From assembly GCA_025093555.1 (NCBI GenBank), contig JAIWNF010000019.1, positions 372,001 to 436,000 of the forward strand: 64,000 nucleotides of DNA, written 5' to 3'. Shown one piece after another: positions 35,441 to 50,667 of the stretch. Origin of the DNA: Circinella umbellata. Lineage: Eukaryota; Mucoromycota; Mucoromycetes; Mucorales; Lichtheimiaceae. How positions within the stretch are numbered: the first letter of the stretch is position 1; each line of letters starts with the position of its first letter. The notes below the pieces were generated by a model that ran no database searches, was not told the origin of the DNA, and saw nothing but the letters and a program-made list of their open reading frames with translations. Position numbers and translations under genes: made by a program.

Positions 35441-38400
35441 ATGGCACCGATTCCACAATCGGCCCAAATGAACGAACGGTTTGCAGGGTAAACACACATA
35501 TATAACTTTTTATTGAAATAATAAAAATATCAAAATGGAACCTGTTTTTCTTTTAAATTCTCAATAATGATAATAATAACAAAAAAAACAAAAACAACGA
35601 CGCGTATATTTTATATAGAACATATCGGAAACTCTTTGATACCATTGAACACGGTGGGGATCAATGTACAGTCGATCGTCTTCAAACTTTACTTGCTGAA
35701 AAAACCAAGAATCTTTCACTTGGACTCGATGCTTATGGTGTACCTTCATCTCAATCGCGCAGCAAATTAGGATCGACTGTGTCCATTGATGGCAAAACGA
35801 TCAAAATTGATCCAGTAGAAAAGGATCTTATTATTCAAGCATCTGATTTCTTACACATTAATGAATTATCATGTGTTTCTCTATGGACCGCTTTCAAACA
35901 ACAACAAAGCAAGCCACTTCAACTCAATAAAGAACAACAATCAGCAGAAGAACAACAATGGGTATTACAACGATTAACTGAATTTTATAATGAGGATCGC
36001 ATTGCTTTATTACAATGTATTGCATCCTTATTACGTATCGCTGACCAAAAAGGAGAACACATCTTTTCAACTATTGCTGACGATACCATTCAACAACTTA
36101 TTAATGACGAATTCATGGAACGATTATTAAATCAACTCAAGGAACGTGTTCGTGCACCTGTACCCAAACAAAATAATACTGGAACAACAGAAGCAAATGC
36201 ATGGGCTAAACAAAATTTACGTGAACAAAAAGGATTATTGGAAATTTTGTTTTTGATTTTTTATATCAAATCATGTCCACCCAAGTTTTGTCTTGCCTTG
36301 TTACAAGAATTTGAAGCCAATAGCTTTTGTCAATTACAAACATCCAGTTATGTGTTGGATCCTAATGATGGTTTAGAACTTTTGAATCAAGTTTCTTATT
36401 TAGCTATATTAGTCATGGTGGAATCATTGGGTTTAAATCGTCTTCGTTCCTCTTCGTCTGGTGATACGTTGATCAATAATCCGGATATTTTATACAAGAT
36501 GGCCAATGTCGCATCCTTTTTAGGTGACCGTGAAGAACATTCGGTGTTTTTATTGGCTTGGTCATTTGTTCTTTATACATTGGATACATTTTTAGCAGAT
36601 GATGTAGATGAATGTACTCCTGCTTATATTCCACTTCATCAATTTATTAATGGGCAACAAACAATTACAAATACTGACTTATTGACAGATCGACCTGTTA
36701 CACGTGAGAACACTATCAAGGCAACAGACCGTTTACCCTCCATTCAAGAATCACCTCAAATATTTAGACTTTATGCTGGAAGAGCCATTAAACGCCATGT
36801 ATTCAACTACATTTATCAAATTCTTGATAGTCGATTATGTGATGAAGAAGAAGCCAATAGTCTTGGTTATCATGATAATTTAAAGAATGTTCTCAATGTA
36901 TTTTTATCCATGATTGATCCTATCAATTTATCATCCGATATACTTCCAAGTTTAATTCAATGTACATGCAAGTTATTTCAAGAACAATCAGATCTGGCCA
37001 CCAAGTTCTGGCTCTCATCCAATGATTCCATTCGACAATTGTTGTCGTTATCAAGAATGCGATTCCCTATTTCAATCCAAGATATGACCGATTTACTTGT
37101 TTCTATGACGGGTGCTACCAGTGAAAAACGGGATATTGTGAGTGAAGAACCAGCAAAACATGTATTTGAATATCTCAAGAAATTCCAAACATCTATGATC
37201 AGATTAAAAGATTCGAACAAGGTGAAGAGTATTGAAAGACAAGAAGATGATGATCAAAGTATCATGGTTCAAGCAACACAACCGATTCAAATGACACCAG
37301 ACTTTGGTATTGTTCGTGGATTAATTATACCTCAAGGGACTATGGGATTACTTGTTTCAAGACAAGAAGATAGTAATCCAATTATTCAATGGGAAGTAGA
37401 GCATTCATGTTGGCATTTGTTTGTCAGTATTCTTGCTGGATTTGTCCAAGGAAAAAATAGCAACAATAGCACTATGCATGGAGAAGGAACGGATATTCAA
37501 GATGAGCAATTAACTGGCAAGGATTATGGTGTCGTAAACAATATATTGAATTTAATTCAACGCATTTTACAAGTTTCTCCTTCTTTGGCGCCCGAATTGG
37601 TGGAACATATTGAACAAGAATCAAGTGTAGATAATTATGCACGACGCCAATACCCATCTTCCAAAATCTTGATTTCTCTTTTATGTGAAGTATTGAATAC
37701 ATGTTGTCTTGCTGAAACACAACGTGTTGAAACCATTACAGCCACATTACGTTGTTTGACCGCTTTACTTCCTCATTATCGGGAAGAAATTTGGAATTAT
37801 CTTGAACAAGCACCTATTCTTCCATGGTCAAATACAAGTTATAGTCGCACAAGTCATTTATCTTCTTCTATTCATATTGATCCCTCACGTCAAATTCAAT
37901 TTTTTGTTACCAATATTGAATGCAAGACTGGAAAATATTCATTATTGCTGGCTTATTTAGATTTGGTGACTGCATTGGTTCGAGATGTTCAACATCAATG
38001 GTGGGAAGAAGGGGGTTTCGCTGCTGGTAAAAGACATCGACAAATTGAAGTCCTTTACTTTTGTTTGTATTATTTGATGATTGATGTATTTCCTGCGTAT
38101 GCTCATTGGCGATACAAGCATTTATCGGAACGATTCCTTATTGGCTGCAAAGCACTTTCCATTTTTATTGAAATTTCTCATTATTTCCGTGATGATACAA
38201 CAACGACAACAACAACAAATAATGATACATCCGGATTAACGTTAGGAGCATTGCGAGATCAAATCATGGGTGGATTTTTATATGATGGTGGAATTTACCA
38301 TATTACACCTCTTTTGGATACAGTTCGTAATGGTGCAGCCATTGCTAACAATTTGTATCATTTGAACCGACCCAAAGAAGCTGAACGTTGTGAACGTATG

Positions 38401-41400
38401 ACAGAATTAACATTTGTATTCATCAAATCTCTTCTACAACGACGATTGGGAACTTTTCAAGAAGCATCAAAACAACAACAGCAACAGCGACATGAAAGTG
38501 CATTGGAACGATTCATGTTGGAACGATCCACGGATGGAAATACACCTGATTTCTTATTACGATTGATGAATCATATTGATTATACACATAATATTCGACT
38601 CTCCATTCTTGCTACAGATATTGTAACGTTACTTTGTCGTGGATTACCTGCTTGGAAACAAACGCCTAACTTTGTTCGACATTTGGGTGACAAAAATCAA
38701 GCACAAAGTATTATTAAACGTTATTTGAGTACAGCACAAGATGAAACTCAAAATGAGGATTTATTAGCTTCGATTTGGCAAATGTTGACATTAATGATGG
38801 AAACACAACCTAGTCTTGCCATTTTGTTTTTGGAATGTCATGAATATATTATGCCAAGTCCAAAATCGGCTGTCAAATTATTAGTGGATCAACAAAAACA
38901 ACAACAAAAAAGTACTTCTTCTTCGTCTTCGTCACCGTTAGCAACCATTACATTATCTGCATCAGCACCACCATCACAACAAGGCGGAGGTAATACAGAA
39001 TCAGCAACACGTGCTGCAGTCGATTTATTGGGTCACTGGGAAATGTTATCTGTCGAAAAACCAACCGTTTTATCCAATGTATTACGATTCCTTGCTACTT
39101 TTTGGCAAACAGCATTTGAACATTATGCATTAGTTCAACGGACACGAAGTGACAGTGGATTATGGGATTCATTAGGTAAAATTTTATTGAATCCTACCCA
39201 ATTGGAAGAACCCAAGAATTTGGAATTTATTGTGGATGACAAGCAAAATCAAGAAAATGCACATGCTTCAGTACATTCGGATGGAAATCAAATTGTGCGA
39301 AGGATTTGTTGTGCGAATATCAGTAAGGCTTTTGTGATGCGTATCATGGCATTTGAAATGCAATTGACTGCAGGTGCAGAACAAAACAGCAAGACACCTT
39401 TGGTGGATCGATTACCTGCTGGATTAAAATCATTATTGGTCAAAATTGGAGATCCCAATAAATTGGCAGTCATGCGTACCCAGTTTGTCAAGAATAGTTC
39501 GAATACTCAATTGGCAGACATTATGAAAACCGATGCCAAACGTGTTGTACAAGAAATTGGTGGAAATGCTAAAGTAACACAGCTTTTATCCAAAGTCGAT
39601 ATGGTGGGTTATGGTGATAATGATGCCAATGGAGAACCAAGACAATATGGTGACTGTTATGTCTATGATTTGAGGTTGGCCTATGTTCGTACCCAATCGG
39701 TATTAGAACATTATTCAAATATAAAGAATGTTTCCTTGGAAGAAGTCGAGAACGTATTGGTAACACCCGATGTATTTGCTGTTCGCAAAGCCAAAGAATG
39801 CATTACTCGCTATTTGGTGGATCTTTGTGCTGTAAATCACAATTGGTCGATTGTGGATACTCAAATGATTGCATTCCAATCATTCAAGGTGTTCATTGAA
39901 GCATGTTCGAATTATACAAGTGATTTGATTTGGAAACCAACATCTGGATTGACTGCCAATACACTGTTTGATTTCATTAATGGATTAACACAAGAAGCCA
40001 AGAATGAAAAAAAGACAGATGATGTCACGTTGATCTACTACAGTGTTCTTGTCAATTTTATTCGTGGACTTACGGAAGATTGGATTGCTGCTAATCGACA
40101 AGTTCTTTTTGGTGCCGATCGAAATGCAAAACGACAATTAGCTGACAAGTTATTTACTTTATTGGATGCTTATTGTGAATTGTTACGTAATGAAAATACT
40201 ACATTGATGACTAGTATCAGCAGCCCTCATCCAGCTCAAGTGTTTCATCGACCTCTTTTGGAATCTACTTTGTTACCATTACGATCGTTACGAAAAATTT
40301 ATACCTCGATCAGTAATGAATTCAAGGATAGTCAACGATTAAAAATATGTCTTTCACAATTATTAGAAACAACTTGTGACACATTTAAAATGATGGTTTA
40401 CAAGGTAGCATCTTATAATTGTACTCCTGGTTTATCTGATCAAGTTCATGAAGAGTGTGTCAAGGATATGACGGTAGTCATTGGGTTATTGAATGAATTG
40501 ATTCATCCTAATTTCCATTCAACACCGGATCAATGGTTATCCACTTTCAAACGATATGAAACCATTCCCAACTTGCTTAAATTAATTCATGGTGGTATAG
40601 AACTTGTTGTTAATGAAGTGAACAGGTAAAAAAAAGTGATAAATCGATGTGTCAATGTGATTTTTATGGAAACAAAGTAGTAGTAATAACTCAAACTTAA
40701 CAATTTCTTTTCTAGACCTTTGGATGCCAACAGTAGCATTGATGTATCGCCTTATGCCGAAAACGGATTATATTTGCTTCTTGCACTTTCCTCCACATCT
40801 GATGCAGCAGCCGCTCTTGTCAATGAAGGTATTATTGACTTGTTTTGTAATAATGCTTTATCACCTTTACTCAAACAAGGGGGTCTTGATATGTTCCTTC
40901 GATTTGGTAATGATCATCAAACTGGTTTTGTTGAACGTAATCCACTTCATGTTATTTGGTGTCACATGTTGTGTGTTGTAAGCAACATTTTACGATCTTT
41001 GGGTAATAACCATGCAATGAATCGACCTCAACAATTGATTGATCGTGTCTTCCGAAGTACCGTTGGGTTTTTACAAATTTATGGATCACAATTGACACGA
41101 ACATTTAGTTTAGCCAATGGAGCCAACAATTCCTCTTTTGGATTATTACCTTCAGAATCTTTGGCATCATGTCTTTTAGAAGAAGTTGATTTATTATCCA
41201 TGATTATTTATAACTTGTCACGACACTTGGAACGTATTATGTCTTATTCCTCAGGCATTTTCATTTCCTATAAGAATTCTGCACTTACTTTATTACAACG
41301 TTTCCTTTACTTTTTCACGCATCCAGCACATATGCGAGCGCAATTATATCCAATTAATCAAAAGGAACGTACTTTTGCTGATTCCTTAGTATCATCCTCT

Positions 41401-42057
41401 CAACACCAACAACAACAACAACAACAAGCATCCTCATCCTCATTATTAACATCTTCATTTACTATTCCATCCACTACCGCAACATCTACCTCAACAACAA
41501 CAACAAATCAACAACGAAGTCGATTAATGGATTTAATTGTTAAAAAATGCATTCACATTCAACGAAATATATTGGCTACATTGATTTTATTAGTTCAAGT
41601 GAACAATGTCATTACAAAAGATATGGATGATTGGCCATTTGGTAACACTATCTTTTATCCCAACTTACGTAATACGCAAGATACAGCTTCTTTTGGTACA
41701 TTGATGGAAAGTGTCAATGCAGCTGTGACATTAATCAAGGAATATAATGAAACGAATAATAATAATAGTAACAATAATAATGTGACTCTACGAGAATTAT
41801 TAACGAGTGTGGAAGGATCTTTACTTTTATTAACAACACAAACAGCTTTATGGATCAATAAACCAGGATTGGATCAAGGCAATCAACGAGAGATTATTGA
41901 TGACTGTTTAGTTGAAATTACTGAAATGCTTACAAAAACATATAATTCACTTCATCATATCAATGTTCCTATCACATTAAAGGAACATAAAGAAAAAACC
42001 ATGACTCAATTAGCTGTACTTAAACGATTCTTAGCAGATCGATATTTTAATGTATAA
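35441..42057 (+). CDS. NUP192: Inner-ring nucleoporin Nup192/Nup205
   Basis: Three exons, 35441-35487, 35619-40625 and 40716-42057, give 2131 aa; this length and the almost wholly alpha-helical, repeat-free sequence fit the Nup192/Nup205 family. Diagnostic stretches include the N-terminal FDTIEHGGDQCTVDRLQTLL and ARRQYPSSKILISLLCEVLNT in the middle. ADLVSSSQ-type Gln/Ser/Thr-rich linkers interrupt the helices at about 900, 1040 and 1870. Nup192 is a superhelical scaffold of the nuclear pore inner ring that binds Nic96 and Nup53. The first exon is only 47 nt and was recovered from splice signals; it gives MAPIPQSAQMNERFAG followed directly by the conserved TYRKLFD. No defects seen. Confidence 0.92.
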
Positions 42058-42633
42058 GTTTCCCCCCTCCCCCCAATTCAAAACAAAATCAAATAAATAA
42101 ATATATTTCTTTTCTCTTTCCAATTTTTTTTTTTTACAATGTGTGTTCCCCGTCTTTTACAATGATTTCTAAGAAGCAAGTCTTCTATAGATAAAGTAGA
42201 TAATAGTTACTTGTCTTAATAATAGGTAGTAACTTTTTCACAAAAAAGAGTGTATGTGTGTGTGTGAAGATTTATTATTTTATTCAAATAAAAAGGGTTT
42301 AGATTCATTTTTTGTTTTTGAAAAAAATAATAATAATAATCCTAGTACTACCTACTACTAGTAGTGCTATACAAAACAAATTATGTATGTATGGTAAAAA
42401 AAAGGGGGAATCGAGATAGAATTGTACTAGTGAATTATAATGAAAAGGAATGTAATATTTTTATGTAAAGAGGATATGTAAAAATTGGAAAGGAACGTAT
42501 GTACAAAAGTATTATCAAATTATATTTTTAAAGTGACACCCATGTTGATGTCTTTACGATGTGTGTGTGATGTATGTTTAATAAAGAGAGAGAGAGAGAG
42601 GATGATACGGGTGCGTATATATAGGAACATCTT
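42058..42633. other. Convergent 3' spacer
   Basis: Between the stop codons of Nup192 and the Kre9/Knh1-like gene; GT and GA microsatellites (about 42252, 42585). The frame at 42485-42718 is not considered coding. Confidence 0.65.
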
Positions 42634-43393
42634 TTATTGGGTAGTGAGAGGACGAGCTGCTCTGATAGTGAATTTTGGTGAAGCATTACCAGAATCTCCC
42701 ATGACAACAATGATGTAAGAGGTTTTGGTTTCAAGGTCAGAAGGTAAAGTTACAGTTTGTGCACCCGAATTGAGTGGGAAAGTGGTAGCTAGATCCCAAT
42801 CTAAATATATATAAGGAAAAGTTTATAAGAGAACCAAAAATGTTACACAAGGTTTATGTGAAATATGGTTGTTGTTGAGGATGAGTAGGTGAATAGAAAT
42901 ATATATAATAAATGTTTAACTTACAAAGATGTTCATTGATAGAGCCTTCTTCCAAATAACCAAGTTTAATAGTACCACTAATTCATTATCAAAATAATAA
43001 TAATAATTAATATTGATTCTATTTATGAGAAAGAGTTGGGGGGTGCCATTATACTTTACTTGACTCCATCAGGAATATCTTCACCAAGAACTGTAGTTTT
43101 CCTATATAGAAATTAATGGATTATATAAGTCTCTATGTAGGTAAAATGATAATTTATATAGATTATTACCATTTAACAGTATATGTTTCTCCTGCACGCC
43201 ATTTTGATGTTGCTTTTGGTACCGTACTAGTAAATAGTATTTAAGATATTTATATATTAATTAAACCATGACAAATAGTATACGTATTCCTCATTTTTTG
43301 ATATAAATTCATTCTTTACATTTCAGGATTCCAAACAATAGCGTTCACAACGGTTACAATTAAAAGTAATAACAAGGCAATAAAAGTCTTCAT
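42634..43393 (-). CDS. Small secreted protein with Kre9/Knh1-like Ig-type domain
   Basis: Five short exons on the minus strand, 43393-43320, 43226-43170, 43101-43060, 42977-42925 and 42800-42634, give 130 aa. Residues 1-18 form a signal peptide (MKTF plus a Leu/Ile/Val-rich core, cleavage after VNA). The mature part has the pattern of the Kre9/Knh1 and Ser/Thr-rich GPI-anchored family domain (Pfam PF10342). It begins ITVP..., then WRAGETYTVKWKT, GTIKLGY, and YIIVVMGDSGNASPKFTI. In yeast, Kre9/Knh1 act in beta-1,6-glucan assembly; many small fungal proteins share only this domain. There is no Ser/Thr-rich tail or GPI signal, so it is probably a free secreted or wall-associated protein. One N-glycosylation sequon (NGT) is present. 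Confidence 0.85.
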
Positions 43394-45080
43394 TTTTTTT
43401 TTTTGTTAGATATAAATAATGTTTTCAACAAGGAAAAGAGAAAGAGTAAAATAATCAACTAAACAAAACTTGGTTATAAAAAATAAAAAATATGTCAGCT
43501 TAGTACTAAGTAGGTTGTGCAAAAAACAAGTAACGCAACACAAAGAAAAAAAAAATACATGACCTTTTTTTCTTCTCTGTTTATTAAGGTTAAAAGTTCC
43601 CGCAAAAAAACAGAATTAAACTGATCGATTGAAAAGAATCTGGCCACAATTATTTAACCTAAACCTTCTTCCTTTCCTTCCCCCCCCCACCATTAAACCC
43701 ATTGATAAACATTTGTTTTTATCACAATCAATTACTCAGATTTATATATCATTTACATCATTTGTCCATATTTTATGCATAATAAAATAAAATTGAAAGA
43801 CGACAAAAAAAAAAAAAAAAAAAAAAAGTCGGTGGCTATTCATAGGAACTTGTTTACCTTTTTTATTTATTATTTTTAGAAGATATCTACATCCACATGA
43901 TCGACATTGTTTCAACTTGCTTTAAAAGATCTACTTAATAACATGCAACTCTTTATGATAATAATAATAATAATACGTATCTATTTATATGGAAATGCAT
44001 ATTTGTTATGATAATACACAGACATTTATATGAAACTCAAGTTATTGTTTTAAAAGAAGTAATTGTTTATTTCATCTGATGTATAATTAGCAAATGTATG
44101 CATTCTGTAGGTTTATAATTAAATATAGATACATATGATACCACAGGAAACAAACTAGTTGTTTATAAACATTCCCTGTAATTTATTATTTTCATGATAT
44201 ATCATGTGTTTTTTCATACGTAGATATAAAAATAACCCATCGCTACAAATAATGCATATCAAGTCCTATATGAAAATAATGCACTTAACTACTTGAGAAA
44301 ATAGCCAAACTTGTAAACATCTTGAAATTTTAAAAGTCTCTTTTGTTTTAACTATCTGAAACGAAAAAAAGGATAAAGTTTATGTCAGCAGAAGTCTAAA
44401 AACAAAGGGAGGAAGGAATTAAAATTCTTTTGAAACGAAACAAACATTATATAATATTGAAAGAAAGAAAGAGATGTTTTATGAACCAAACAAAATATTT
44501 GGAATTTAGGGCAATAATGCTGTCAAAATGCTAAATATAAAGAGAAATATGTCTCCTCCCCAAAAGTGAAATAGTGTAACCCTATACTTGCTGTAATTTC
44601 TTTAATGCAAAAATATCATTGGCAGATCATGGCATCATTAGTATTATAAATTGGTAGTTTTTTTTTTTTTTTTACCTATAGGATTCAACCCATCATCTTA
44701 CAAACTTATTGATGGTAATGCTTGTCATAGTAATAAAGAATTTTTGAAATATAAATATGAACCTGTGTGTGGAATGGCGTAAATATGAACATTCATGACA
44801 ACATTATAATTATAATTTTGTATATTAAGGAGTGAAGATAATTGTTTGTTTGTTAAAGAGAAAGGGGGAGGGTTGTTATCTCTCGAATGAACAAATTAAC
44901 CGCATTTTATATGGTTTTAAATACATTAAAACAACGAAATTCTATTTTTCTTTCGTTTCGTTTCAAAAAAGAAAATATTATTATTATACCCCCCCTTCCC
45001 TTTTTTTTTAATAATACTCGCTCTCTATCCCTTTTCTTTTTTATCGTCTCTCTCTCTCTATAAAATAAGAAGAATTTATA
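43394..45080. other. Long divergent spacer
   Basis: 1.7 kb between the divergent Kre9/Knh1-like and Dug3-like genes. Poly-A tract at about 43805-43827, scattered AT repeats, and a CT-rich stretch just before 45060. No gene supported. Confidence 0.6.
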
Positions 45081-46631
45081 ATGTGTCGTTTATTATTATA
45101 TAAGGGTAAACAACCCATTTTACTTGCTCATGTAATGTATATAATATTTAGAAAAAACAGAACATTGTAAAATAGAATATAAATTGTAAATGTATACTCA
45201 TAATATATATATATATATATAATGGTGTTTTTATGTTTTTAGCTTCTCACTAATCCAGCTCATTCTATCATTAATCAATCTTTTGACTCACGATTACGTA
45301 TTGACCATCGAAGACCACTGAATGGTAAAAAAAAAAAAAATATTTTTCTATATGCAAAAATATATATATATACACACTATTAATTATTATTATTTTTTAG
45401 GTGATGGATTTGGAGTAGGTTGGTATGATAGGGAAGATCAAGATAAGACTCACAAACCATGTATTTTTACTTCAGTAACACCAGCATGGAGTAATTCAAA
45501 TCTTGTTCGTCTTGCAGAAAAAATCAAAAGTCCACTTTTATTTGCTCATGTTCGTGCAAGTACGTCAGGTGCTGTTACTGAAGCGAATTGTCATCCTTGG
45601 AAGTAAAGTATCATGGATTTATTTATTTATTTATTATTTTTGAAACACCTTATTTATCTATTTATATTTATCTATTTTAGTTATGGAAGAATCATGTGGA
45701 TGCATAATGGTGGAATCGCACAATTTGAAAAGGTAAAAAAAAAATATTGTTATTATTGATATTGAGATGGATATTGTTGGGTCTAACTAGATAGTTGTTT
45801 TTTTTTTATTTTAGATTAAACGTAAACTTCAGAATTCATTGCCTGAAGAATTATTTTTATGGGTTGAAGGAAGTACAGATTCAGAATGGGCATTTGCTTT
45901 ATTTTTAAGTTTTGTAAGTAAAAAAAAAAAAAAATGGAGAGAGAGTGAGTCAAATAACATAATCTCTTGGGTCAAAACTAATTATTATTATTATTATTAT
46001 TTTTCTTAGTTGGATAATCCATCAGCAGATACATTTGATTATCAAGAATTAAAAGCAGCTATGCTTAAAACAATTGCGCAATTAAATGAATGGGCAGAAG
46101 AAGCCAATATAACTGAACCTTCATTATTAAATTTTGCAGTGACGGATGGAGAATCAGTTGTTTGTGCTCGATATATTAGTAGTAAAACATTAGAAGCTGC
46201 TTCTTTATATTTTTCATCAGGAACACGATTTGAATGTTATAGACCAGGTCATTATCGTATGGTAAAAGCAGATCGACGTGAAGATATGGTTGTTGTTGCT
46301 AGTGGTAAAGTTATCTTCTCTCTCTTTTTTTTTTTTTTTTTGTATTTAACTTGATTTGATATGAATATATACTAAAAAAGAAATGATTCTTTTTTTATAT
46401 TTAGAACCATTAACATTTGAAGAAGCAGATTGGTTAACGATTCCCACAAATACAGTGATGGTTATTACACCCAAATTAAATGTATTATTACAACCTATCA
46501 AAGATCAATTTTATGCAGTTGAACGTGGATTAGAAGTAAAAGTGGGTGAAGATGTTGCTAGGATACCTGATCCACATGCTCAAATGATGGCTCATCAAAT
46601 TTCTCAATTAACATCACCTACACGTTCATAA
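45081..46631 (+). CDS. Class II glutamine amidotransferase, Dug3-like
   Basis: Seven exons, 45081-45131, 45243-45324, 45401-45602, 45681-45732, 45815-45913, 46010-46304 and 46405-46631, give 335 aa. The protein starts MCRLLLYKG; after Met removal Cys2 becomes the N-terminal nucleophile of Ntn-type glutaminases. Other class II motifs follow: GDGFGVGWYD, HVRASTSG, NCHPW and MHNGGIAQFEK. The length and motif set fit yeast Dug3, which with Dug2 forms a complex that cleaves the gamma-glutamyl bond of glutathione in the cytosol. Bacterial relatives such as EgtC act on other gamma-glutamyl compounds, so the substrate is inferred. Introns are small (77-111 nt). Confidence 0.88.
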
Positions 46632-47170
46632 TCCCATTTCATTTCTTATTTTTTTTTTTTTGTATAGTCATCATCCCCCTCCCCCCTGCCTCTCTTCCAC
46701 CCTTTCTTTTCATTCAATCATTCCCTCTCATTTTATCATTTCATCATTTAATTCAAAACACTATAAATAATTATTTAAGAGGAAGAAGACTTTGTGTCTC
46801 TTCTTTTTATAAATATAAAAATATAATGGAGAAAGAGAGAGAGAAAGTGGGGTTTCACTTGAACACAATTTTGATAACCAATAAATTTATAGTAGATCTT
46901 CAAAAAAAATGGGGGGTGGGGGAGGGATTACACAAAAAAAGAAATTTTCAAAAAGGTAAAAAAAAAAAGGGGAGTCCACACCTTTTTTTAATCTTTAGTC
47001 TTTCTTTCACTCTTTCTTTTTTTCTTATATACCTTCTTCTTTACAACCTAACAACCCTTCCACCCTCTCTCTCTCTTTTTTTTTATTTCCCCCCTAGTCC
47101 TTCCTCCTCCTCCCCACCCCCCCGTCATTTCTTTGTTGTTTCTTTTCCATCTCTTTTGAAAACACAAAAT
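46632..47170. other. Tandem spacer before the mannosyltransferase
   Basis: CT-rich promoter-type sequence on the plus strand. The open frame continues upstream of ATG 47171 but is translated low-complexity DNA, so it was not included in the gene. Confidence 0.6.
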
Positions 47171-48685
<1,515 letters not shown>

Positions 48686-49273
48686 TAACTCTTTTCTTTC
48701 CTCTCTATTATACAAAACAATTTTTAATATAATACAAAACACACACACACACACACACCTCTTTATATTTTTAATAATAATTGTAATCACTTTATATAGT
48801 ATTCTTTCCCCCCCCTTCCCCCTCTTCCCCCCCCCCTTTGTCATTTTGGACATTGATAATCATAATCATTTATATATATATATATATATCTATATTTATA
48901 AACATTTTTATTTTTAAAATAAATAATAATAATAATAAAAAAGGGATCGTCCTTCTTTTATCTTTTTAGCATATGAAAAATAGAAAGGGGAGAGGATGTA
49001 ACACACACACATACACACACACACATAGAACTTACATAATTTTAGTACACATGTTAAAGAGTTGAAGATCCCTTTCTTAACAATCAAAATGGCACGGACT
49101 TTATTTTTTTTCATTTGTACAACAAATAAAAAATTCATATGATTTTTCAACAACTAAAAAAAATATCTGTTTTAAAACCAGTTTAATGCAAAAAAAAAAA
49201 AAAGTAAAAAAAAATATATATAAATAATTCTATACAAATGCAATCTATAAGAAAGAGATTTTTTTTTTGATGC

Positions 49274-49312
<39 letters not shown>

Positions 49313-49459
49313 ATACGGTAATATGTTTCTTTTCAGTAGGAAGGGGGGAATGAGAATTGAAATTTTTTTTGTTGTGTATAAAAAAAAAAAATGCAAATAA
49401 AATAATGAACAAAATTGGAGGAGAAGGAAAGGGGGAGGGTGGAGAAGAGGGTAACAATT
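48686..49459. other. Convergent 3' spacer with microsatellites
   Basis: Holds CA repeats (about 48739-48758 and 49001-49024), TA repeats (about 48872-48888), a long GT repeat (49279-49310) and poly-A runs. Open frames here are translated simple sequence. Confidence 0.7.
49279..49310. repeat. (GT)n microsatellite
   Basis: About 16 GT units. Confidence 0.95.
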
Positions 49460-50667
49460 TTAGATATCACGAACAATAGCATGCATATCAAGACCTTCGT
49501 AACAAATACGATATACAGTAGTAAAAAGTGGGAAATCTTCCACCATATTACGTGCACTCAAAAATTCATTGACTTCTTTAGCAGTAAGAGTACCCTGGAG
49601 TTTTTGACCATTTAATAACTCCGCTTCTAATACATCAATAGGTTTGCCTGTCTTTGCAAATGCTTCAGCAACTTTACGATTACGACCACCCATACATGTT
49701 GTTAATAAATCAGCAACACCACATGATTCTAATAATTATAAATAAATAAAAATCATTTAGTTTTCCCAATGAATCCAAAAATCTCTAAATCTCCTTTTCA
49801 TTTATACATACCAAAGAAAGTTTCAGTTTGAACAACATCACCAAAGAAAGTTTGACCAAATTTACGCATTTCAACCAAACCACGACGAACAATAGCAGAT
49901 TTAGTATTACTACCAAAACCAAGACCATCTGATAAACCAGCACCTACAGCAACTACATTCTTCAAAGCACCACACAATTGGACACCCACGTGATCTTGAA
50001 CAACATTAATACGGAAATAAGGAGCATCAAATAACTTGTGGAAGATTTGACCATCAGCAACGTTAGTACAACCCACAGTCGATTCACAGAATTTTTCTCT
50101 TGCTACTTCATCAGCAATATTGGCACCACTTAAAGCAGCACAAGGAATATCCAAAATACGAGAAATTTCTTCAGAGAATAAACGTGTTCCTTGAGGTGTA
50201 ATTTCCAAACCCTTAATTAAAGAAATGGCACGTGCATTGGGTGCTAAATGACCTTTCATCTTTTCACACACACCACGTACGAATTGATGAGGTAAAACGA
50301 AAACAATTAAAGAAGCATCTTTACAGGCTTCAACGACATCAGGAATAGCAACGACATTGGTAGGAAGTGGAACACCGGCTAAATATTTGACGTTTTCATG
50401 TTTTGTGTTGATAATTTCTGTCAATTTTTCACCATTCACGTTTTCTTCAAATACCCATTGACGTACAGTAGGAAGAAATACATTATTATGTCTTGCTGTG
50501 TTTTCACCTACAATCTTGGCAATAGCAGAACCCCTAAAAAAAAATAAAAATTTATAAAAAAAAAGTCAGCTAAATAAATATAAAGGGGGGGGGAGGTGGA
50601 GTACATAAATGTCAAAAATTATTTACCAATTGCCAGAACCGATAATACAAACATTTTCGACAGTCAT
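49460..50667 (-). CDS. NAD+-dependent glycerol-3-phosphate dehydrogenase
   Basis: Three minus-strand exons, 50667-50627, 50533-49812 and 49728-49460, give 343 aa. The N-terminus carries the NAD-binding loop GSGNWGSA (residues 10-17), split by intron 1. Other family landmarks are [26 protein letters not shown], the catalytic-lysine segment [13 protein letters not shown], and [15 protein letters not shown]. The enzyme reduces dihydroxyacetone phosphate to sn-glycerol-3-phosphate with NADH, feeding glycerol and glycerolipid synthesis. In fungi it also supports redox balance and osmotic adaptation. The start has no N-terminal extension like the yeast Gpd2 presequence or a peroxisomal PTS2, and the C-terminus lacks SKL, so a cytosolic location is likely. 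Confidence 0.96.

Noticed and set aside
46826..47170. N-terminal extension of the mannosyltransferase
   Set aside because: The upstream frame is open only because the DNA is CT- and A-rich. ATG 47171 gives the usual short cytoplasmic tail and membrane anchor.
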